DNA of 64,000 bases from Candidatus Rickettsiella viridis (GCF_003966755.1 NZ_AP018005.1:1-64000), one strand, 5' to 3'. Counted from the stretch's first letter, positions 54,345 to 63,664 are shown. Made by a program: numbers and translations. The notes: a model not told the origin generated them from the letters alone.

Positions 54345-56123
54345 TCAAAGAGGTGTATAACTGAAGTTAAAGAAAAAGCGTAAACTCTTTCCATTTTTTC
54401 CGCTTAATACTTCTGCTTGAACAGGGTTGGTTAAAGGTCTGGCAACACTGAGTTCAAGATTGAAATCTTTTGTTAAAAATAATCGTAACCCCGCAGATAA
54501 TGAAGCATCACTGTATACGCTATTTAAAGCGAAAGCAGGTGCAACATTTTTGTTCCATACTTTGCCAATATCGTAACGTGTAAAATACTGCACGGTACTG
54601 AAAGATTCTGGAAATGTATTGTAGCGTATTTCTAATCCTCCCATAATGCCACTATCTCCAATGATTTCAGAAGGATCATAGGCACGTCCAAATGGGATTC
54701 CACCATAAGGAATTTTTTCAACAGGGATCAATGGGTTAAAAGCATATTGGCCCATTGAATAAATGAGTATTGAGAACGACTTAGGAAGAATTTGTATGTG
54801 GGATGCGTAGTAATAAAGTTTTGTATAGTCAATTGACGGATTATTGGATGCAGGAGGTCCTATTGCAGCGCCGAGCGAATGAAAGCCTTGGCTTATTTCG
54901 GCCTCTATTCTATCAAGGTATTTGGGTCTAGTACGTTCGTAAACTGATTGAGCGCGTATAGTTGGAACTCTTACAGTAACATCTTGGGGCCCATTAACCG
55001 GCTCATTAAAGCCGGTTGTTTTACTATTATAGTAGCCCAGTGCTAAACGGCCTTCTAGTTTTTCATCCGTTTGTAGAATAAATGGATGATAATAATAGCC
55101 AGTGATCTCACCTACTTTGCCGGCCAAACTATCAAAAGTTCCTACTACCCCAGTCGCGGTTGGAGGTCCGAGTACATTGGGTTTTGTTTGTGTATAGTCT
55201 GCAGCAACATCTAAGTGATCGCCGTAAACGCCAATAGGTATGACTTCGTATAAATAATAATACTGCAGCACCCGGGGTTCGAAGGGTGCGGTGGCAGCGG
55301 TTACGGTAGTTGCATCACCACCTTGTAATAAGGAATACATATTAGCGCTAACAAATAAATTCTGTGAGCCCAAATAGCGGGATTGATTGTTGTTGAGAAT
55401 AGCGTAAGGAGAAAAGCGTTTTTGTTGGATATTAAAAATAAGGTTTTGTGCGCCTGAATTTTCTGATATGGGGTTGATTTGAAGCGTAGCTTTGACACCC
55501 GGTAAGCGATTTAATAATAAAGTGTAATGCTGTAACGTTTTTTGTTGTAAAGGACGGGACTGCTTAATTTTTTCACTGTATGTATTTAGAAAGTTTTCTA
55601 AACCATGGATTTTTCCTTGAATGCTTACATTAGTAACATAGGCTTCGATAATGGTTATGGTTACATGTCCTGATTTTAGGTTTTGTATTGGTATATGTGC
55701 GCGCGAGAGTATATAGCCATCTCTGAGATATTTTAAGGTAATATCGGATGCAATCTTTTCTAGTTCAGAATAACTTATCCTTTTATTAAGATAAGGCTGA
55801 TAAAAAGCGTTTAAACTTTCTTGTGAATAAACGCTTGATCCTATAATGCGTACTGAGCGAAGGATAAACGGAGTACGCATACTCGGAGGTATAGGCGTCG
55901 TGGAGGCTACAGCTACTGGAGTGGCTTGTGTAACAACCCTAGAGGGTTGCTCTGTGTTGATAGGAACAGTGTTTCTTAATTGCCGCTCTACTTGACCAGG
56001 TACTATGGTACTAGGGACTACGGCTGCAAATCCTTTTAGGGGGACTATAAGCAATAGGAAAGGCAAAAAATAGAGTGTAAGTTTAGTGTAATTTCCTTTT
56101 CCTTGAATAGATTGCTTATTCAT
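54345..56123 (-). CDS. ShlB/FhaC/HecB-type outer-membrane two-partner secretion transporter (TpsB)
   Basis: TpsB proteins export large TpsA adhesins, hemolysins or toxins. The 592-residue product from MNKQSIQGKGNY has a signal peptide (LYFLPFLLLIVPLKGFAA), POTRA domains from about residue 80 (FILRSVRIIGSSVYSQESLN, YILSRAHIPIQNLKSGHVTI quoted in 20 each) and a 16-strand barrel. The barrel holds FGRAYDPSEIIGDSGIMGGL and ends FFFNFSYTPL, a terminal Phe-containing strand. No TpsA partner gene is in the window. Start choice: GGGAC precedes ATG 56123; the frame is open 9 codons upstream. Confidence 0.9.
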   Translation of the reverse strand: MNKQSIQGKGNYTKLTLYFLPFLLLIVPLKGFAAVVPSTIVPGQVERQLRNTVPINTEQPSRVVTQATPVAVASTTPIPPSMRTPFILRSVRIIGSSVYSQESLNAFYQPYLNKRISYSELEKIASDITLKYLRDGYILSRAHIPIQNLKSGHVTITIIEAYVTNVSIQGKIHGLENFLNTYSEKIKQSRPLQQKTLQHYTLLLNRLPGVKATLQINPISENSGAQNLIFNIQQKRFSPYAILNNNQSRYLGSQNLFVSANMYSLLQGGDATTVTAATAPFEPRVLQYYYLYEVIPIGVYGDHLDVAADYTQTKPNVLGPPTATGVVGTFDSLAGKVGEITGYYYHPFILQTDEKLEGRLALGYYNSKTTGFNEPVNGPQDVTVRVPTIRAQSVYERTRPKYLDRIEAEISQGFHSLGAAIGPPASNNPSIDYTKLYYYASHIQILPKSFSILIYSMGQYAFNPLIPVEKIPYGGIPFGRAYDPSEIIGDSGIMGGLEIRYNTFPESFSTVQYFTRYDIGKVWNKNVAPAFALNSVYSDASLSAGLRLFLTKDFNLELSVARPLTNPVQAEVLSGKNGKSLRFFFNFSYTPL

Positions 56124-56213
56124 GTGTCCCTTATATCTATAAATAATCAATATGAGGGAAGTCTAGTAGATTTTATTCAATGTTCAATAAAAGTAGTGCT
56201 GCGGTATCATTAA

Positions 56214-56849
56214 TTAAAGAATAGTTTGTAATTTTCTTTGTGCTTCTTTTGCATGTAAAGCAATTTCCGTAAAATTTTCTTTTTCAATCAGTGCACGAGG
56301 TGCTATCCATGTGCCACCAATACAAGGAACTTGGGGTAATTTCAGATAGTTAATAAAGTTATCAAGATTAATGCCGCCAGTAGGACAGAACTGTAACGAA
56401 GGCAATACTTCTGATAGAGCAGACAATGCTTTTATTCCACCCATTATTTCAGCCGGAAAAAATTTAAGCGCCGTTAAGCCTAGCTCATAGGCTAACAGTG
56501 CTTCAGAGACGGTGGCAATGCCAGGCAGATAGGCTAATTTCTCTTTTTTTGTTTCAGCAACAAGTTGTTCGCTAAGACCAGGACTGACTGCAAATTGTGC
56601 ACCGGCGGCTTTAGCTTCAGACAATTGGCGAGGTGTAATAATAGTGCCAGCCCCTAGAATAGCGTCTGGTACGCTATTAGCTATTTGTTTGATAGCCTCT
56701 AAAGCACAATCCGTACGCAGTGTAATTTCCAATACCTTGAAGCCATTTTCCACTAAAGTGTTAGCCAAAGGAATTGCATGTTCTATCTTATCAATTACAA
56801 TAACCGGTATAATGCGACTTTGCTGTAAAATATCAATGAGTGTGAGCAC
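56214..56849 (-). CDS. eda: KDPG/KHG aldolase
   Basis: Eda splits 2-keto-3-deoxy-6-phosphogluconate into pyruvate and glyceraldehyde 3-phosphate (and acts on 4-hydroxy-2-oxoglutarate). The 211 residues have IIPVIVIDKIEHAIPLANTL near residue 12 (20), the catalytic Glu in VLEITLRT near 39, AGTIITPRQL near 68, the Schiff-base Lys in TALKFFPAEIMGG near 131, and CPTGGINLDNF near 155. Start GTG has AGGAT upstream. Together with kdgK (divergent) it completes the Entner-Doudoroff lower branch. Confidence 0.95.
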   Translation of the reverse strand: MLTLIDILQQSRIIPVIVIDKIEHAIPLANTLVENGFKVLEITLRTDCALEAIKQIANSVPDAILGAGTIITPRQLSEAKAAGAQFAVSPGLSEQLVAETKKEKLAYLPGIATVSEALLAYELGLTALKFFPAEIMGGIKALSALSEVLPSLQFCPTGGINLDNFINYLKLPQVPCIGGTWIAPRALIEKENFTEIALHAKEAQRKLQTIL

Positions 56850-56916
56850 GTTTTCTAGATCCTACTGAGATTATTCTTGATGATACGTCCTCTTTTTTTT
56901 CTACGCAAATTTCAGA

Positions 56917-57043
56917 TATACTCTTTTCACTTGAATTTTTGGCGGCGTTCCCGCTCAATTCGCAATCCTCATGTATGCTGAATATATTTCCGGTTGCTTC
57001 ATTTTCGCGGCGCCTTGCCAAAAATCCCATTGCTTTGAGTATA
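56917..57043 (-). repeat. Palindromic element, copy D (fused-frame type)
   Basis: This 127-bp copy lies between divergent eda and kdgK, in the eda direction, with perfect ends TATACTC/GAGTATA. Extra bases between GGA and the CATGAGG block, plus AGCATA in place of ATGATA, remove the start codon. The first mini-frame now runs in frame into the second (MGFLARRRENEATGN-x-FSIHEDCELSGN). The open frame continues past the element into the eda 5' region. eda has its own GTG start, so the copy is not needed for it. Arms ATTTTTGGC and GCCAAAAAT pair. Confidence 0.92.
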
Positions 57044-57090
57044 AACTTTCTAAGTCTTTTTAAAGTCCTTGCTTATTCTGGAACCCTAAA

Positions 57091-58029
57091 ATGAAGCAAA
57101 TTGCAGTCATTGGTGAAGCGATGCTAGAGCTATCCCATCGTAGCGACACCACGCTAGCCCTATCTTTTGCGGGCGACACCTTGAATTTCGCCATTTATTT
57201 ACGGCGCTTACTTCCTGCGGAATCTTTTACTATCCATTATGTGACCGCTTTAGGTTGTGATAGCTATAGCGATAGCATGCTAAAAAACTGGCAAGAAGAA
57301 GGACTCAATACAGATTTAGTGTGTCGTTTACCGAATAAATTACCTGGACTTTATTTAATCCGTACCGATGAAGAAGGAGAAAGAACTTTTTATTTTTATC
57401 GCCAAAATTCTGCGGCACGGGAACTTTTTAAATCCTGTGCCACACTTGATTTAGAAAAAAAATTGCTAAGCATGGATTATTTATATTTAACAGGTATTAC
57501 TTTGGCTATTCTTGATGAGGCGAGTCGGGAATATTTATGGGCGATATTAGAAAAGGCAAAACAAAAAGGTGTTAAGATAATTTTTGATACCAATTACCGT
57601 GCTTCACTTTGGCCTGATGCTGAATCAGCAAGAACAGTCATTGATCGAACTTTAAAATGGGTAGACGTTGCGTTGCCTACTTTTATAGACGAGCAATCTT
57701 TATTTGGTGATGTGACGCCGGAAGCCTGCGTACAACGCTTATTAAAAAATAAAATAATAGAAATAATTGTTAAATGTGGTGCTGAACCAGTGTTGATTGC
57801 TACTATTGCCACGCAAAAAAGTGTCCCTGCTTGTTCTATAGAAAAAACAGTGGATACAACCGGCGCGGGCGATTCATTTAATGCGGCTTATGTAGCGGCA
57901 CGTTTGTTAGACATTGAACCCATAAAAGCGGCGCAATGGGGTCATCAATTAGCTAGCATGGTTATCGCTTATCCCGGTGCAATTATTCCACAAGAAGCAA
58001 TGCCAGATTTACGAGGATATTATGCCTGA
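57091..58029 (+). CDS. kdgK: 2-keto-3-deoxygluconate kinase
   Basis: KdgK phosphorylates 2-keto-3-deoxygluconate (KDG) to KDPG. The 312-residue PfkB-family protein has IGEAMLELSHRSDTTLALSF (20) at the N-terminus, FAGDTLNFAIYLRRL, and the C-terminal active-site DTTGAGDSFNAAYVAARL near residue 255. With eda (divergent) it links ManD-generated KDG to central metabolism. Its stop overlaps the galM start by 8 bases. Confidence 0.95.
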   Translation: MKQIAVIGEAMLELSHRSDTTLALSFAGDTLNFAIYLRRLLPAESFTIHYVTALGCDSYSDSMLKNWQEEGLNTDLVCRLPNKLPGLYLIRTDEEGERTFYFYRQNSAARELFKSCATLDLEKKLLSMDYLYLTGITLAILDEASREYLWAILEKAKQKGVKIIFDTNYRASLWPDAESARTVIDRTLKWVDVALPTFIDEQSLFGDVTPEACVQRLLKNKIIEIIVKCGAEPVLIATIATQKSVPACSIEKTVDTTGAGDSFNAAYVAARLLDIEPIKAAQWGHQLASMVIAYPGAIIPQEAMPDLRGYYA

Positions 58030-59074
58030 AATGTTTTGTCAGCCATCTACTTTTGGCGAGTTACCTGATGGCCAAACGATTACGCAATACACATTGCGTA
58101 ATCCCAGTGGAATGTCAATCAGCGTTATAAATTATGGTGCTACCCTTATCTCAGTAAAAGTACCAGGATTAAGAGGTACTGTACACGAACTTACTTTAGG
58201 GTTTGATCATCTTGAGGAATATTTAAATCATGATTTTTATTTTGGTGCGACCATAGGACGAGTGACTAACCGTATTGCAAATGCGTCTTTTAATTATCAG
58301 GGAGAAGAAATCCATTTAACAAAAAATAAAGATTTTGCACACCATTTACATGGTGGCGAAAGAGGTTTTGATAAAGCAATTTGGCAGCCTGAAGTTTCTA
58401 TTCAGAGTGATAAAGCCAGTGTTGAATTTAAAATAGTAAGTCCAGATGGTGATCAGGGTTATCCAGGAACATTAGAAGTAAAAACAACCTATAGTTTGAC
58501 ATTGGCTAATGAATTAAAAATTTCTTTTGAGGCAAAAACAGATCGGGTAACTCCAGTTGATTTAACTAACCATGCTTATTGGAATTTAGCAGGTGCAGGA
58601 CAGGGCACCGTGTTAGATCATGTGTTACAGGTTTTTGCCGATCATTATGTAGTGACCGATAAAGATTTACTTCCTACTGGACAAATAGCCGAGGTAAATG
58701 ATACCCCTTTTGATTTTCGTCAACCACACCATTTAGGGGAACGCTTAGAGGAGATACCGATCGGCGGCTATGATCTTTGTTTTGTGTTGCCGGCAATGAT
58801 TAACCATCATCCTCGCTTAGTGTCACAGATCAAAGAGCCCATGAGTGGACGTACATTAGAAGTGCAGACGACCCAGCCGGGGTTACAATTTTATACCGGC
58901 AATAGCCTTAAGAGTTATCCTATCAGTGGAGGATTGACAACACAGCGATATGGCGCTTTTTGTATGGAAACACAAAACTTTCCGGGAGCCGTTAATTATC
59001 CTCAATTCCCCTCGCCTTTTTTATTGCCGGGCGAGCGTTATTATCATGAAACCATCTATCGTTTAATTTGGTAA
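58022..59074 (+). CDS. galM: Aldose 1-epimerase (mutarotase)
   Basis: GalM interconverts alpha and beta anomers of aldoses. From ATG 58022 the product has 350 residues, typical of GalM. The signature includes GATIGRVTNRIANASF near residue 77, the His in HHLHGGERGFDKAIW near 100 and NHAYWNLAGAG near 180, and the catalytic Glu in CMETQNFPGAVNYPQF near 318. GAGG precedes this ATG; the frame is open earlier, inside kdgK. Mutarotation fits a dehydrogenase that oxidises one anomer to lactone. Confidence 0.94.
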   Translation: MPEMFCQPSTFGELPDGQTITQYTLRNPSGMSISVINYGATLISVKVPGLRGTVHELTLGFDHLEEYLNHDFYFGATIGRVTNRIANASFNYQGEEIHLTKNKDFAHHLHGGERGFDKAIWQPEVSIQSDKASVEFKIVSPDGDQGYPGTLEVKTTYSLTLANELKISFEAKTDRVTPVDLTNHAYWNLAGAGQGTVLDHVLQVFADHYVVTDKDLLPTGQIAEVNDTPFDFRQPHHLGERLEEIPIGGYDLCFVLPAMINHHPRLVSQIKEPMSGRTLEVQTTQPGLQFYTGNSLKSYPISGGLTTQRYGAFCMETQNFPGAVNYPQFPSPFLLPGERYYHETIYRLIW

Positions 59075-59078
59075 ATCT

Positions 59079-59951
59079 ATGTCAAATCCAGTCGTTGTAT
59101 GTGAAGAAACCATGTTATTGGGTGAAAGTCCGCTTTGGCATCCCGAACAAAAATGTCTTTATTGGGTCGATATCGTTGCAGCAACCTTGAATCGTTTAAA
59201 TATCAATAATAAAAGCGTTAAAAAATTTAAAATGCCTAGCCAGATTGGTTCCATTGGCTGGCGTGCTAAAGGAGGATTGATAGCTGCACTCAGTGATCGT
59301 TTTGCTTCCATTGATACAGAAACAGGTATGGCACAAACGCTTGCATTACCTTTAAAAAAGCCGCCTCAAGATATGTTTAATGATGGCAAGTGCGATCGGC
59401 AGGGTCGTTTTTGGGCGGCGACTAAAGATATTGCTGAAGAGAGCCCCGTGGGCTCGCTCTATTGTTTAGACGTAGAAGGCAAAGCGATGGAGATGGCTAA
59501 TGGCTTTACCGTTGGTAATGGGATTGCGTGGAATTTAGATAATAGTCGAATGTATATTTGTGATTCTCCAGCGCGTCAAATCTATGAATATGAATTTGAT
59601 CCTATAAAAGGTCAGTTAGGGGCCTTTCAAGTTTTTGCTCAAATTTCGCCATCAGCAGGTTTTCCTGATGGGCTTACTGTCGACAGTGAGGGTTATATAT
59701 GGAGCTGCCATTGGGACGGTTGGCAAATTACCCGCTATAAACCCACAGGAGAAATCGATAGCGTTATTCCTATGCCCATTCCTAGGCCTACCAGCTGTTG
59801 TTTTGGGGGAGAAGATTTAAAAACGCTTTACGTGACGTCTGCTTCAGTTGGGTTGTCTGCTTCTATTTTGGCAGATGCGCCCCAATCAGGGCAATTGTTT
59901 GCATTGGAAATAGGCGTTAAAGGGGTACCTGAACCCGCCTATCTGGGTTGA
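59079..59951 (+). CDS. SMP-30/gluconolactonase family aldonolactonase
   Basis: The family hydrolyses sugar lactones with a divalent-metal beta-propeller. The 290 residues contain the metal ligand in LLGESPLWHPEQKCLYWVD (Glu near 14), MFNDGKCDRQGRFWAATKD near 105 with the Asn, FTVGNGIAWNLDNSRMYICD near 145 (20), and PDGLTVDSEGYIWSCHWDGW (20) near 197 with the Asp. It lies 4 bases after galM and would turn an aldonolactone into the aldonate used by ManD. Copy E of the repeat starts right after its stop. Confidence 0.92.
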   Translation: MSNPVVVCEETMLLGESPLWHPEQKCLYWVDIVAATLNRLNINNKSVKKFKMPSQIGSIGWRAKGGLIAALSDRFASIDTETGMAQTLALPLKKPPQDMFNDGKCDRQGRFWAATKDIAEESPVGSLYCLDVEGKAMEMANGFTVGNGIAWNLDNSRMYICDSPARQIYEYEFDPIKGQLGAFQVFAQISPSAGFPDGLTVDSEGYIWSCHWDGWQITRYKPTGEIDSVIPMPIPRPTSCCFGGEDLKTLYVTSASVGLSASILADAPQSGQLFALEIGVKGVPEPAYLG

Positions 59952-60078
59952 TATACTCTTCGCACTAGAATTTTCGGCTGTGTTCCCGCTCAATTCGCAA
60001 TCCTCATGTATGCTTATATACACTCCGGTTGTTTCATTTTCGCGGTGCCTTGCTGAAAATCTTATTGCTGTGAGTATA
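59952..60078 (-). repeat. Palindromic element, copy E (fused-frame type)
   Basis: This 127-bp copy begins at the base after the lactonase stop codon and ends 78 bases before the MFS gene, in the opposite orientation to both. Ends are perfect, TATACTC and GAGTATA. As in copy D, AGCATA stands where copies A-C have ATGATA, and the first mini-frame reads through into the second. The ATG of the mini-ORF is also lost (AATAAG instead of AATGGG). Arms are TTTTCAGC and GCCGAAAA, with one mismatch. Confidence 0.92.
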
Positions 60079-60156
60079 ATTTTACCGTGCTTTATTTGCT
60101 TTTAGGCAGGTTCGAGGTAAAGTAGCCAGCTATGCTATCTCAGAGAGAATATTTTC

Positions 60157-61551
60157 ATGCTTGAACGATCGAATGCAAACTGGATGGTTTATGCAGTTTC
60201 GGTATTTGCCGCATTGGCGGGGTTACTGTTTGGGTACGATACGGGGATAATCTCGGGCGCTATTTTATTTATTAAGAAAGATTTCTCTTTATCTGCCTTC
60301 CAGGTAGAGATGATTGTGAGCGCTGTTTTATTAGGTGCTTTAATCGGTTCAGGATTTAGCGGAAGGCTGACTGATTTGTTTGGGCGACGTAAAGTGCTTG
60401 TTTTTACAGCCATTACGTTCATTATCGGCTCATTATCCACGGCGCTTGCGCCTAGTGTGCACTGGTTAATTATCGGTCGTATTATATTAGGCGTTGCGAT
60501 TGGTGTGGGTTCTTTTACTGCGCCTCTTTATATTGCTGAGATAGCACCACAGCGTATTCGTGGCTTGTTAGTTTCTTTGAATCAATTAGCGATCACGATA
60601 GGGATCGTTTTTTCATATCTCATTAATTACTATTTTTCTGCACAAGGCCGTTGGCCTTGGATGCTAGGTTTAGGCGTAGTACCGGCGGCGATTTTATTAT
60701 TAGGCACTTTATTTTTACCGGAAAGCCCACGTTGGATGGTCTTAAAGGGTTGGGAACACAAAGCGCGCACTATTTTACAGCGCATTCGAGGCAGTGAAAA
60801 TATTCATAAAGAATTTGAAGAAATTCAGCAGACCGTAAAAATGGAGAAAGGGACGCATCGTTTATTGCTTGCAAAATGGGTGCGCCCTATTTTGTTTATT
60901 AGTTTAGGTCTCAGTTTTTTCCAACAAGTGACGGGGATTAATACGATTATTTATTACGCGCCCACTATTTTACAAATAGCCGGTTTCAAACAAGCCGGAG
61001 GCGCTATTTTAGCGACGCTAGGAATAGGCATTGTCAATGTATTATTTACACTCATTGCGCTTCCTCTCATCGATAAATGGGGACGTCGCCCTTTATTACT
61101 TTTAGGTCTCTCAGGTATGTTTTTAAGTTTAGCAATGATGGGCGCTGCATTTTATTTTCCTGAATTTGCTGCATTGCGCTGGGTAGCCGTAGGCAGCATG
61201 ATTATTTATATCGCAAGCTTTGCAATAAGCTTAGGTCCGATTATGTGGCTTATTATTTCTGAAATTTTCCCTTTAAATATTCGTGGTGTGGGCGCTAGTC
61301 TGGCTATTTCTGCGAGCTGGGGATTCAATATGCTCGTGGCATTAACTTTTTTAACGCTCATTGAATTGCTGGGTCCCAGTCATACATTTTGGCTATATGC
61401 TTTTTTATGTATATTAGGCGGACTTTTTGTGTACTTTATGGTTCCTGAAACGAAAGGGTGTTCTTTGGAGCATATTGAACAAAATCTGCGTTTAGGTCGG
61501 CCTAGTCGTGAATTGGGTATTTCTTTACGCAAATCAATGTTTTTTGAATAA
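60157..61551 (+). CDS. MFS sugar porter (proton symporter family)
   Basis: This 464-residue inner-membrane transporter has twelve predicted helices and sugar-porter signatures: GYDTGIISGAILFIKKDFSL (20) near residue 25, GRLTDLFGRRKVLVF near 73, PESPRWMVLKG near 192, QQVTGINTIIYYAPTI near 254, DKWGRRPLLL near 305 and PETKGCSLEHIE near 430. The GYDTGIISGA wording is typical of XylE/GalP-type hexose or pentose:H+ symporters. The gene stands among aldose catabolic genes, so its substrate is probably the same aldose. Confidence 0.93.
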   Translation: MLERSNANWMVYAVSVFAALAGLLFGYDTGIISGAILFIKKDFSLSAFQVEMIVSAVLLGALIGSGFSGRLTDLFGRRKVLVFTAITFIIGSLSTALAPSVHWLIIGRIILGVAIGVGSFTAPLYIAEIAPQRIRGLLVSLNQLAITIGIVFSYLINYYFSAQGRWPWMLGLGVVPAAILLLGTLFLPESPRWMVLKGWEHKARTILQRIRGSENIHKEFEEIQQTVKMEKGTHRLLLAKWVRPILFISLGLSFFQQVTGINTIIYYAPTILQIAGFKQAGGAILATLGIGIVNVLFTLIALPLIDKWGRRPLLLLGLSGMFLSLAMMGAAFYFPEFAALRWVAVGSMIIYIASFAISLGPIMWLIISEIFPLNIRGVGASLAISASWGFNMLVALTFLTLIELLGPSHTFWLYAFLCILGGLFVYFMVPETKGCSLEHIEQNLRLGRPSRELGISLRKSMFFE

Positions 61552-61594
61552 AAATCAGCTTTTTTTTCTTAAAATAAGTTATAAAGGAAAGGAA

Positions 61595-62389
61595 ATGTTA
61601 ATGTTAAAAAATAAAGTTGTTTTAATTACCGGTTCTACCAATGGAATTGGTGCAGCGACAGCCCGCCGTTGTGTTGAGCAAGGGGCTAAAGTGATGGTGC
61701 ATGGCCGTCATGAAGATCGTGCAAAAGCGTTAGTTGCAAAATTAGGCAACGATGCAGCGCATTATTTAATTGCTGATTTAGCAGATGAAAATGCTTATGC
61801 TAGCTTAGTAAACGCAACAATCGATAAATTTGGTTGTTTGGATGGCCTTGTTAATAACGCAGGTATTTATCCACGCAATAATATTGATGATGCCAGTATA
61901 GAGCTTTGTGAGAAAGTAATGCGTATCAACTTTTATGCGCCATTACTTTTGTCTAAAGAAGCCGTCAAGGTTTTTAGAAAACGGGGGAAAGGTGGGGCTA
62001 TTGTTAATATAGGCTCTATGAATGCGCATTGCGGACAACCGGATCTATTGATTTACTCATCCTCTAAAGGTGCGTTAATGACGATGACGCGTAATTTAGC
62101 GGACAGTTTAGGCCCCGATCATGTGCGTGTTAACCAATTAAATGTGGGTTGGACACCAACGGATAATGAAGTGGCTTTGAAAAGACGCGAAGGATTACCC
62201 GATAATTGGCAAGAAAAAATACCCAAAGTATACGCACCAAGCGGCCGCCTATTATCACCTGAAAATGTAGCTGCCCATGTTACATTTTGGTTGTCTGATC
62301 AATCCGCACCCGTTTCAGGTGTGGTGTACGAAGTTGAACAATATCCCATTATTGGACGTAATCGCTTAAATGATTTGGTGATTACTTAA
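61595..62389 (+). CDS. SDR family sugar dehydrogenase (probable aldose dehydrogenase)
   Basis: The classical short-chain dehydrogenase has 264 residues from MLMLKNKVVLITG. It shows TGSTNGIGAATARR at the N-terminus, NNAGIYPR near residue 89, the catalytic Ser in NIGSMNAHCGQ and Tyr-x-x-x-Lys in IYSSSKGALMTMTRN near 150. C-terminal VNVGWTPT-like text is VNQLNVGWTPTDNEVALKR (19). Two ATGs (61595 and 61601) share an AAAGGAAAGG site. By position it could oxidise an aldose to the lactone. Substrate and coenzyme are inferred, not visible. Confidence 0.85.
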   Translation: MLMLKNKVVLITGSTNGIGAATARRCVEQGAKVMVHGRHEDRAKALVAKLGNDAAHYLIADLADENAYASLVNATIDKFGCLDGLVNNAGIYPRNNIDDASIELCEKVMRINFYAPLLLSKEAVKVFRKRGKGGAIVNIGSMNAHCGQPDLLIYSSSKGALMTMTRNLADSLGPDHVRVNQLNVGWTPTDNEVALKRREGLPDNWQEKIPKVYAPSGRLLSPENVAAHVTFWLSDQSAPVSGVVYEVEQYPIIGRNRLNDLVIT

Positions 62390-62443
62390 TAGAGTTAGAT
62401 CCTTTTACTTATTATTTATAAAAATGACTCACTGAGGTAAACG

Positions 62444-63652
62444 ATGAAAATTCAAGAAGCTAAGGTTTTTGTTAGCTGTCCTGACAGAAATTTTGTTACA
62501 TTAAAAATTACGACTGACGAAGGTGTTTACGGTGTAGGTGACGCGACGTTGAATGGTCGCGAATTAGCGGTAAAGGCTTATTTAGAAGATCTTATTCCTT
62601 GTTTGATTGGGCGGGATCCGGCACAAATAGAAGATATTTGGCAGTATTTTTATCGTGGTGCTTATTGGCGTCGAGGCCCCGTTACCATGGCGGCTATTGC
62701 AGCCATTGATATGGCTTTATGGGATATTAAAGGCAAGGTGTTAAATACACCTGTTTATAATTTGCTTGGCGGTAAAAGCCGAAAAGGCGTGATGGTTTAT
62801 GGCCATGCCAATGGGAAAGATATTAATGATACGGTTAAGGAAGTTGGCAAATACATAGAGAAAGGTTATTTAGCGGTTCGTGCACAAACAGGTGTTCCTG
62901 GATTAAAAGATTCTTATGGTATTTCCGCTAAAGATAAAATGTATTACGAGCCAGCTACAAAAGGTCTACCTCAGGAATCAGAATGGTCTACCGAAAAATA
63001 CCTTAACTATGTACCTAAATTGTTTAAAAAATTACGTGAAGAATATGGTGATGAGGTACATTTTCTGCATGATTCACACCATCGTTTAACACCAATTGAA
63101 GCAGCGCGTTTAGGAAAGGAATTAGAGCCTTATCATCTGTTTTGGTTAGAAGATACCGTGCCAGCAGAACTACAAGAAGGTTTTCGAATTATCCGTCAAC
63201 ATACCACCACACCTTTAGCGGTGGGTGAAGTATTCAATACCATATGGGATACTCATATTTTGTTTACGGAACAACTGATTGACTATATCCGTATGTCAGT
63301 GGTGCATGGTGGTGGGTTAACACACATGAAGAAAATAGCGGCTATGGCTGAAGTTTACCACGTCAAAACAGGTTGCCATGGCCCTACTGACGTTTCTCCA
63401 ATTACGATGGCGGCTGCTTTACATTTTGGTATTTCAATCAATAATTTTGGTATACAAGAATATATGCGGCATACCGATAAAACGAATGAAGTATTTCCGC
63501 ATGCTTATACGTTTGATAAAGGCTATCTTTACCCAGGGGATAAACCAGGTTTAGGTGTAGATTTTGATGAAAAATTAGCTGAAAAATACCCCTATGAGCG
63601 TGCTTATTTACCCGTTAATCGAAAATTAGATGGTACGCTATTTAATTGGTAA
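62444..63652 (+). CDS. manD: D-mannonate dehydratase ManD (enolase superfamily)
   Basis: ManD dehydrates D-mannonate to 2-keto-3-deoxygluconate. The 402 residues have the enolase-superfamily layout: a capping domain (residues 1-130), [17 protein letters not shown] near 140, metal ligands in [12 protein letters not shown] (Asp near 210), WLEDTVP (Glu near 237) and VGEVFNT (Glu near 262), and the catalytic His in [13 protein letters not shown] near 312. Members of the family also include D-gluconate dehydratases, but this motif set is the mannonate type. GAGGT precedes the ATG. It links to kdgK and eda. Confidence 0.93.
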   Translation: MKIQEAKVFVSCPDRNFVTLKITTDEGVYGVGDATLNGRELAVKAYLEDLIPCLIGRDPAQIEDIWQYFYRGAYWRRGPVTMAAIAAIDMALWDIKGKVLNTPVYNLLGGKSRKGVMVYGHANGKDINDTVKEVGKYIEKGYLAVRAQTGVPGLKDSYGISAKDKMYYEPATKGLPQESEWSTEKYLNYVPKLFKKLREEYGDEVHFLHDSHHRLTPIEAARLGKELEPYHLFWLEDTVPAELQEGFRIIRQHTTTPLAVGEVFNTIWDTHILFTEQLIDYIRMSVVHGGGLTHMKKIAAMAEVYHVKTGCHGPTDVSPITMAAALHFGISINNFGIQEYMRHTDKTNEVFPHAYTFDKGYLYPGDKPGLGVDFDEKLAEKYPYERAYLPVNRKLDGTLFNW

Positions 63653-63664
63653 AGCATTCGATGT

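Noticed and set aside
56833-57030. A 65-codon frame covering repeat copy D and the eda 5' end
   Set aside because: It is the read-through frame of the element; eda's own GTG start is in a different frame and better supported.
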